This document shows, in pieces, positions 58,348 to 63,333 of a stretch of DNA of 63,333 bases. Positions within the stretch are counted from its first letter, which is position 1, and the number at the start of each line of letters is the position of its first letter. Source of the stretch: Oscillospiraceae bacterium. GTDB taxonomy: Bacteria > Bacillota > Clostridia > Oscillospirales > Acutalibacteraceae. The notes under the pieces are model-generated. The model saw only the letters and a list, made by a program, of their open reading frames with translations. It did not search any database and was not told where the DNA came from. A program made the translations under genes and the position numbers. The stretch is from contig SVPR01000013.1 of the NCBI GenBank assembly GCA_015065785.1, positions 1-63,333 of the forward strand, given 5' to 3'.

Positions 58348-59853
58348 ATGAACGAGATAATTTTAGAAATGAAAAATATAGAAAAACGCTTTTCAGGTGT
58401 TCACGCTTTAAAGGGTGTGGACTTTGAGTTGCGTTCAGGTGAAATTCACGCACTTATGGGCGAAAATGGTGCCGGTAAATCTACCTTAATGAAGATTTTA
58501 ACCGGCATTTATAAGGCTGATAGTGGTGAGATTTTTTGCTTTAATGAAAAATGTAATTTCAACTCTGTGAAAGACAGTCAGGCAATTGGTATAAGCATAA
58601 TTCATCAGGAATTAAATCAGGTTCAGGATTTAACCGTTGCTCAAAATATATTTTTAGGTCGCGAAAAAATGATTTCGGGTGTTTTCATTGCTGACAAGAA
58701 AATGGAAGAGGACGCTAAAAAGCTTTTAGATTATGTTGGGGTGAATATAAAGCCCTACGAAAAGGTTGGCGAATTAACAGTAGGAAAGCAGCAAATGGTA
58801 GAAATTGCAAAAGCTATATCCTTTGATTCTAAAATCCTTATTTTAGATGAGCCAACTGCCGCTTTGACTGAAGTAGAGGTCGAAGAGCTTTTCAGAATAA
58901 TGAATGAATTAAAAGCTAAAGGCATAGGTATGATTTACATTTCTCACAGAATGGATGAAATCAAGAGAATTTCAGACCGAGTGACAGTAATGCGTGACGG
59001 AGAATATATCGGAACTGTAAATACTGATGAAACTACTAAAAACGATATTGTTAAAATGATGGTTGGTCGCGAGGTTTCGGGCGATAAAAAAGAGAAAAGC
59101 ACCTGCGAAAAAAATTCGCCAATTGTTTTAGAGGTTAAAAAACTGAATAGTGGTGAAAAAATTAAGAATGTCAGCTTCTCACTTCGTAAAGGTGAAATTT
59201 TAGGCTTTTCGGGTCTTATGGGTGCAGGGCGTACTGAGGTAGCTCGTGCCATTTGCGGTGCCGATAAATTGGGGAGTGGAGAAATTTTTATAAACGGTAA
59301 AAAAACTACAATTAAAAGTCCTGCCGATGCAGTGGAAAAAGGCATTTGCTATTTGTCAGAGGACAGAAAACGCTTCGGGCTTTTGCTTGATAAATCTGTT
59401 ACCGATAATTCTGTTTTAGCTTCGTTAGATGAATACACTAAATTCAGCTTTATAAACGATAAAAAAGCTACTCTGGATGCAAAAAAGAAAAATGAAATGT
59501 TAAAAACCAAAACACCGTCTATGTCACAAAAATTAAAAAATCTTTCAGGCGGTAATCAACAAAAAGTGATTATTGCCCGATGGCTTTTAAGGAATAGCGA
59601 CATTTTTATTTTTGATGAGCCAACCCGTGGAATTGATATAGGTGCAAAAAGCGAAATGTACGATTTAATAGAGAAGCTTAGTAAAAGCGGTAAATCTATT
59701 ATTATGATTTCTTCAGAGCTTTCTGAAATACAAAGAGTGTCCGACAGAGTAATTGTTATGTGCGAGGGTAGGGTAACAGGCGAACTACCAATTGAAGAAG
59801 CCACAAGTGAAAACATAATGAAATTATCAATGGAAAGAGAGGGTGCTGTATAG
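58348..59853 (+). CDS. Sugar ABC transporter ATP-binding protein (RbsA/MglA type)
   Basis: A 501-residue double ATPase. First cassette: 'GENGAGKSTLMKIL' Walker A, 'LTVGKQQMVEIAKAI' signature, 'LILDEPTAAL' Walker B. Second: degenerate 'GLMGAGRTEVARAI', 'LSGGNQQKVIIARWL', 'FIFDEPTRGIDIG'. This two-cassette layout is typical of CUT2 (ribose, galactose, xylose, autoinducer-2) importers. No ribosome site is obvious (the ATG follows TAATTAACGCT). Overlaps the permease gene by one base. Confidence 0.92.
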   Translation: MNEIILEMKNIEKRFSGVHALKGVDFELRSGEIHALMGENGAGKSTLMKILTGIYKADSGEIFCFNEKCNFNSVKDSQAIGISIIHQELNQVQDLTVAQNIFLGREKMISGVFIADKKMEEDAKKLLDYVGVNIKPYEKVGELTVGKQQMVEIAKAISFDSKILILDEPTAALTEVEVEELFRIMNELKAKGIGMIYISHRMDEIKRISDRVTVMRDGEYIGTVNTDETTKNDIVKMMVGREVSGDKKEKSTCEKNSPIVLEVKKLNSGEKIKNVSFSLRKGEILGFSGLMGAGRTEVARAICGADKLGSGEIFINGKKTTIKSPADAVEKGICYLSEDRKRFGLLLDKSVTDNSVLASLDEYTKFSFINDKKATLDAKKKNEMLKTKTPSMSQKLKNLSGGNQQKVIIARWLLRNSDIFIFDEPTRGIDIGAKSEMYDLIEKLSKSGKSIIMISSELSEIQRVSDRVIVMCEGRVTGELPIEEATSENIMKLSMEREGAV

Positions 59854-60866
59854 TGGAAAAACCAAAAATTATAAAAGACAAATTTGGTCAGAATGCAATT
59901 ATAGTTATCGCTTTAGTACTTCTCGTGTTTTTGTTTTATCTTTTAAATCCCAACTTTCTTAATAAATACAACATTATCAGTATGGCTCAGAGCTTTGCGC
60001 CTTACGCCATTATGGGTCTTGGCGTTACTTTCGCAATTGCCACAGGCGGAATCGACCTTTCAATTGGTACGGTGTGTATCGCTTCATCAGTAGTTGCCGG
60101 TAAATTATATACTGTTGGCTTAATTCCTTTGTGGGCAACAATTCCCGTTATGCTCGTAACAGGTAGCTTATTCGGTTTAATTAACGGACTTTTAATTGCT
60201 AAATGCAAGCTGCCGGCATTTATTGCCACATTGGGTACAATGATGGTGTCACGAGGGCTTTCTGCTATTATTGTTAACGCACCGAACATTTTTTACCCGA
60301 CAGGCACCTGGTTTAATAAAGCTTTTTCAAATAACAACGGTTTTCCTATAGGACTTTTGTGGGTTTTTGGGTTTATGATTATTTGTATGTACCTGATGTA
60401 TAAAAACAAGGTCGGACGATACATTCTTTCAATCGGTTCAAATGAAGAGGCAACAAGGCTTTCGGGCATTGATACCGATAAATATAAAATTATAGCCTAT
60501 GTAATTACAGGCTTAAGTGCAGGCATTGCGGCTGTTTTCTGGTCAGCGTCATTTGTGACTGTTGCAACAGCTACCGGTAACGGAATGGAGCTTGATGCAA
60601 TTGCAGGTGTCTATATAGGTGGTACCTCTGCCGCAGGTGGCGTAGCGTCAATTGGTGGCTCTGTAATTGGCGCTTTAATGCTCGTTGTTATTCGTTCAGG
60701 ACTTAATTTTGTGTTAGCGGTTTTCAATATCAGCGTAAATTCAACTTATGTAACCTATGTTTTAACAGGTGTTATAGTTGTAGTTTCAGTTTTGATAGAT
60801 GTATTAAAAGTCAAAAGCAGTGAGAAAATCAGGCGAATAAAAAATTCAAAGAAGCAGAATAATTAA
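59853..60866 (+). CDS. Sugar ABC transporter permease (RbsC type)
   Basis: A 337-residue membrane protein of ~9-10 TM helices, CUT2 permease family: 'LGVTFAIATGGIDLSIGTVCIASSVVAG', 'FIATLGTMMVSRGLSAI', 'IGSNEEATRLSGIDTDKYKIIAYVITGLSAGIA' (coupling helix) and 'ELDAIAGVYIGGTSAAGGVASIGGSVIGAL'. Begins with GTG at 59853. Forms the transport channel with the upstream ATPase and the lipoprotein downstream. Confidence 0.92.
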   Translation: MEKPKIIKDKFGQNAIIVIALVLLVFLFYLLNPNFLNKYNIISMAQSFAPYAIMGLGVTFAIATGGIDLSIGTVCIASSVVAGKLYTVGLIPLWATIPVMLVTGSLFGLINGLLIAKCKLPAFIATLGTMMVSRGLSAIIVNAPNIFYPTGTWFNKAFSNNNGFPIGLLWVFGFMIICMYLMYKNKVGRYILSIGSNEEATRLSGIDTDKYKIIAYVITGLSAGIAAVFWSASFVTVATATGNGMELDAIAGVYIGGTSAAGGVASIGGSVIGALMLVVIRSGLNFVLAVFNISVNSTYVTYVLTGVIVVVSVLIDVLKVKSSEKIRRIKNSKKQNN

Positions 60867-60912
60867 ATGTAAACTGCAAAAATTATAATTACTAATTATA
60901 GGAGTGTTAATT

Positions 60913-62001
60913 ATGAAATTTAAAAAGTTATTAGCAATAGTTCTTTCAATTTCATTGGTTGCCGCTGTACTTTACGGTTGTGGCGGTAACAGTGATAACG
61001 AAAATACAACGGGTAGTGGTGATAGTGGTACTCAGAGTAATAATGCAGACAAAACAATTTCGGTTGTTGCAAAGGGTGAATCTCACGCATTCTGGCAATC
61101 TGTAAAAAGAGGTGCAGAGGATGCAGGTAAAAAATATGGCTATAAAATAACTTTCCGTGGACCTACCTCAGAAAGCTCATCAGAATTACCATCACAAAAA
61201 GAAATGGTGCAGACAGCACTTTCAAATAATGTTTCAGGTCTTGTAATTGCTACAATTGGCGAGGGCTTTACTGATATGCTTGAACAAGCCTACGACCAGA
61301 AAATCCCTGTTGTTCAGTTTGATAGTGGTATCTGGGAAGCAGATATAAAAACGCTTGACGATAAAGGCAAAAATCCGATTGTTTCATCAGTTGCAACATC
61401 AAATGAAAAAGCCGCAGCCATTGCCGCTGAAAATTTCTTTGATGAAATAAAAGATGATATTAAAGAGTCCGATGGCGTTTATGTAATTGGTGTAATCCAA
61501 CACGACCAGACGGTAACAGGAATTGACAGAGCAAAAGGCTTTATAGACAGATTTACAGAGCTTGCTGACGAAGATGAAGAAACAAGCGGAAAATATAAAA
61601 TTGAAAAAGAAATTAAAGACGGCGACAGCAACAACGCTTATGTAGATGCTTTAAATGCACTTGTTGAAAAGAAAGCGAATGCAATATTTATGTCAAACGA
61701 GGGTGTTGTAAAGCAGGTGAGTGATGCAATTGCGGCTAACGCAGGTAAATATGATGATATTGAATTCTGTGGTTTCGATGCAGGAACAAAGCAAATAGAG
61801 TGGATTAAAGCGGAAAATGGTGCAGACCTCGTCGGCTCTGTTGCGCAGGATTCTTACCAGATTGGATTTGAAGCAGTTGAGCAGTGTGTTTTCGCTATTG
61901 AGGGCAAAACAATTGCACAAAATGTGCCGATTGCAGGTAAATGGTATGATGAAGATAATATTGATGAAATGATTAGAAACAACCTCGTGTACGAGGGTTA
62001 A
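60913..62001 (+). CDS. Sugar-binding lipoprotein of the CUT2 ABC transporter
   Basis: A 362-residue substrate-binding protein. Signal peptide MKFKKLLAIVLSISLVAAVL with lipobox ending at Cys23, a Ser/Gly/Asn-rich linker, then a two-lobe Peripla_BP_4 domain ('TISVVAKGESHAFWQSVKRGAEDAGKKYGY', 'GLVIATIGEGFTDML', 'IPVVQFDSGIW'). The ATG at 60913 after AGGAGTGTTAATT is preferred over GTG at 60904. The ligand is probably a pentose, hexose or related compound but cannot be read from the sequence. Gene order ATPase-permease-binding protein is reversed relative to many ribose operons, and no regulator or sugar kinase is nearby. Confidence 0.9.
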   Translation: MKFKKLLAIVLSISLVAAVLYGCGGNSDNENTTGSGDSGTQSNNADKTISVVAKGESHAFWQSVKRGAEDAGKKYGYKITFRGPTSESSSELPSQKEMVQTALSNNVSGLVIATIGEGFTDMLEQAYDQKIPVVQFDSGIWEADIKTLDDKGKNPIVSSVATSNEKAAAIAAENFFDEIKDDIKESDGVYVIGVIQHDQTVTGIDRAKGFIDRFTELADEDEETSGKYKIEKEIKDGDSNNAYVDALNALVEKKANAIFMSNEGVVKQVSDAIAANAGKYDDIEFCGFDAGTKQIEWIKAENGADLVGSVAQDSYQIGFEAVEQCVFAIEGKTIAQNVPIAGKWYDEDNIDEMIRNNLVYEG

Positions 62002-62007
62002 AGCATA

Positions 62008-62052
62008 AATATCCCCAATGCTTCTTTAGTGAAACATCGGGGATATTTTATT
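62008..62052. terminator. Bidirectional terminator between the ABC operon and the Cys-rich gene
   Basis: AATATCCCC plus ATG pairs with CAT plus CGGGGATATT around a ~14 nt loop; T-run on the plus strand and A/T-rich on the other. Confidence 0.8.
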
Positions 62053-62055
62053 GGT

Positions 62056-62907
62056 TTATTTACCGCAACCGCAAGAGCCTTTGCTGTATGGTATCGGGTC
62101 ATTGCAGGAATTGTTATCTCTTTGGTTTGGTGGGAAAAATTCATCGACAGGGAATGTGATTTTTCTGAAAATGTCGCAAGGGTCTTCTGTTTCACAACAG
62201 CATTCTTTTGTCGGTACGCAGAAATCATAAGCCGGAATAAGCATCTGAACATCGCGTTCAAGCTGAACAATTGTGAAAATACCAAGTGTAACTTTAATTG
62301 CTTTTTCGCATTCACAGTTGTTAAAGCTACCCTCGAAGCAACGGCAAATGTAATTAGGAATGTTGCCGTCACAGCAATCATTTATTGTGTTACAGCAGTC
62401 GCATACTCTGCAGATTTCTGCATTAAGGCAAATAGGCTCAACTGTCTGTACCTTTGCTCTTGGGTTAGCGTTGCAAATAGCGTTCTGGTCATCAAAACCA
62501 TTTTCTACATAGCTTGACGAGAAAACCTTGACATTTCCGTCACTACCGTAAAGAATACACTTTTTACCGAATGTAACAAGTCCCTCAATTAAATTCGGTT
62601 GTGCTGTAGGGCAGGTGTAAGCATCAAGCATAACCTTAACAAAGAATGTCAGATCAACTGAATAAAAGCCCTTGTTAAAAGGTACTTTTTCAACTTCTAC
62701 AAGGCAGTTTAAAATTTCTGCTCCTCTGCATTTTACTGATGATGCATTATCAAGAATGCATTGACCACGGTCTGTTAAGTAAACTCTTAAGTCTGCAAGG
62801 CAGTCTTTGTCTGCGCAAGAGTCATAAACACGGTTGGTGTCTATGCAAATTGCTTCTTTAATGTGATTAAGGTTAGTATCCGGGCAATTTCTGTTGTTAT
62901 CAGCCAT
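62056..62907 (-). CDS. Cysteine-rich protein, probable spore-surface or coat protein
   Basis: A 283-residue protein with 29 cysteines (about one in ten), in patterns such as 'CRVCDCCNTINDCCDG', 'CRCFEGSFNNCEC' and 'CCCETEDPC', ending in 'GSCGCGK'. No signal peptide or TM segment. N-terminal 'ICIDTNRVYDSCADKDCLADLRVYLTDRGQ' looks like a conserved folded domain. Cytoplasm-made, Cys-rich proteins without export signals in endospore formers are often coat or exosporium components cross-linked by disulphides; that role is inference. A very strong AAGGAGGAAAAT site precedes the ATG. I do not recognise a named family. Confidence 0.6.
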   Translation of the reverse strand: MADNNRNCPDTNLNHIKEAICIDTNRVYDSCADKDCLADLRVYLTDRGQCILDNASSVKCRGAEILNCLVEVEKVPFNKGFYSVDLTFFVKVMLDAYTCPTAQPNLIEGLVTFGKKCILYGSDGNVKVFSSSYVENGFDDQNAICNANPRAKVQTVEPICLNAEICRVCDCCNTINDCCDGNIPNYICRCFEGSFNNCECEKAIKVTLGIFTIVQLERDVQMLIPAYDFCVPTKECCCETEDPCDIFRKITFPVDEFFPPNQRDNNSCNDPIPYSKGSCGCGK

Positions 62908-62988
62908 ATATTTTCCTCCTTAATATGTTTGAAGATAAAACTTCAATAACAGTATATGAGTGAGGAGGGGAAATGTTACAGGTTAGTG

Positions 62989-63333
62989 AGTCAGGAAACA
63001 GGAAACAGGATTTCCTGAATGCAGAATGCAGAGTGCAGAATGCAGAATTAAGGGTCTGCGACGCAAATATAATTGAAAATTGAAAGTTGAAAATTGAAAA
63101 TTTCGGGGCTACGCCGTAATTATAATAATTAGTTATAATGGTAAACTGACTTTTTCATTTATACTAATTACAAACATTAAGATTTAAATATAAAATATAA
63201 AATATAAAATATAAAAATTCTATCATTTTTAGTTTACACAAACTTCAAATGATAGAATTTCTTGTTTTTATGGATAACTATTATAATTGCCGACCGCAGG
63301 TCCCACAATTTTCAATTTTCCATTTTCAATTTT
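62989..63333. repeat. Nested composite repeat elements E10 (runs off the window end)
   Basis: Outer element: AGGAAAC units (62993-63010), TTTCCTG, TGCAGAA/TGCAGAG units (63018-63048), micro-hairpin GTC-TGC-GAC (63054-63062). Inner unit from ~63070: ATTGAAA array, micro-hairpin GGC-TAC-GCC (63107-63115), spacer, four TAAAATA 7-nt units, central hairpin 63215-63260, micro-hairpin GACC-GCA-GGTC (63292-63302) and a TTTTCAA array cut by the window end. The inner unit is the near-exact reverse complement of 19444-19693 apart from the extra TAAAATA copies. Nothing else is seen in the 426 bp after the Cys-rich gene. Confidence 0.85.

Noticed and set aside
62029-62517. Long plus-strand ORF opposite the Cys-rich gene
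   Set aside because: Antisense shadow: the minus-strand frame is longer, has a strong ribosome site and protein-like Cys pattern, while this frame has no start signal.
62973-63083. 36-codon ORF with a strong GAGGAGGGG site that reads through AGGAAAC and TGCAGAA units
   Set aside because: The purine-rich site is probably the reverse side of the divergent Cys-rich gene's leader, and the peptide is only translated repeat; no protein-like features.

Overview
The window comes from an AT-rich, endospore-forming, diderm-free Firmicute of the class Clostridia, most likely a gut member of the Oscillospirales/Ruminococcaceae type. Evidence is the sporulation genes (cotJABC, sigG, spoVAE, dpaAB, spoVD), a meso-DAP type MurE (DNPR motif), a Clostridia-type fusion of IspH with ribosomal protein S1, NAD-type dihydroorotate dehydrogenase (PyrDB plus PyrK), and good Shine-Dalgarno sites. 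The genus assignment is inference.

Layout. 1-3.9 kb: a one-strand run of small nucleotide/peptide 'house-cleaning' enzymes (kinase end, Zn-phospholipase-like protein, NUDIX, MazG-like, two S51 peptidase-like proteins, MTA/SAH nucleosidase-like). 4-5.1 kb: cotJABC on the minus strand. 5.2-8.2 kb: a chemoreceptor and the sporulation sigma factor SigG, converging on a repeat cluster. 8.4-18.8 kb: a consensus promoter, a 59-residue membrane peptide, a leader with terminator/antiterminator, and a complete UMP operon pyrC-carA-carB-pyrK-pyrD-pyrF-pyrE-pyrB-pyrI. Its CarA has lost the glutaminase Cys and His. 19-25.6 kb: spoVAE, an EEP-family nuclease/phosphatase, a P-type ATPase behind a yybP-ykoY (Mn2+) riboswitch, dipicolinate synthase dpaAB and a small HTH regulator. 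25.9-28.6 kb: pncB and a condensation-domain-like protein. 28.7-43.2 kb: the dcw cluster mraZ-rsmH-ftsL-spoVD-murE-murF-mraY-ftsW-murG-murA-ftsQ-ftsZ, with an MraZ operator on its promoter; murC, murD, murB and ftsA are absent from it. 43.2-48 kb: accessory patch with a polysaccharide deacetylase, membrane proteins, a VbhA-like antitoxin with a broken partner, a decayed small gene, an RHH regulator and ackA. 48-55.1 kb: tmcAL, BaiN/HI0933-type flavoprotein, cmk, ispH-S1 fusion, zinc-ribbon membrane protein, a SigH-like sigma factor, a tRNA-like leader RNA and a zinc-ribbon protein. 55.1-62.9 kb: a tandem hairpin array, a Na+:alanine symporter, a MATE exporter, a sugar ABC importer and a cysteine-rich protein.

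The most unusual content is non-coding. (1) A family of composite intergenic repeats occurs throughout: arrays of 7-nt units (several unrelated unit sequences, always period 7), next to micro-hairpins whose stems differ but keep pairing, around a central 45-55 nt hairpin; two ~250 bp copies are near-identical and inverted. (2) A different element at 55.1-55.4 kb consists of eight short hairpins and one central unit separated by ATATCGC heptamers that invert halfway. (3) The leader of the zinc-ribbon gene at 54.8 kb folds like a tRNA with a shortened anticodon arm, and part of it is perfectly complementary to the bases just before the start codon, suggesting a switch. All coordinates and pairings were read by eye; nothing was computed or searched.
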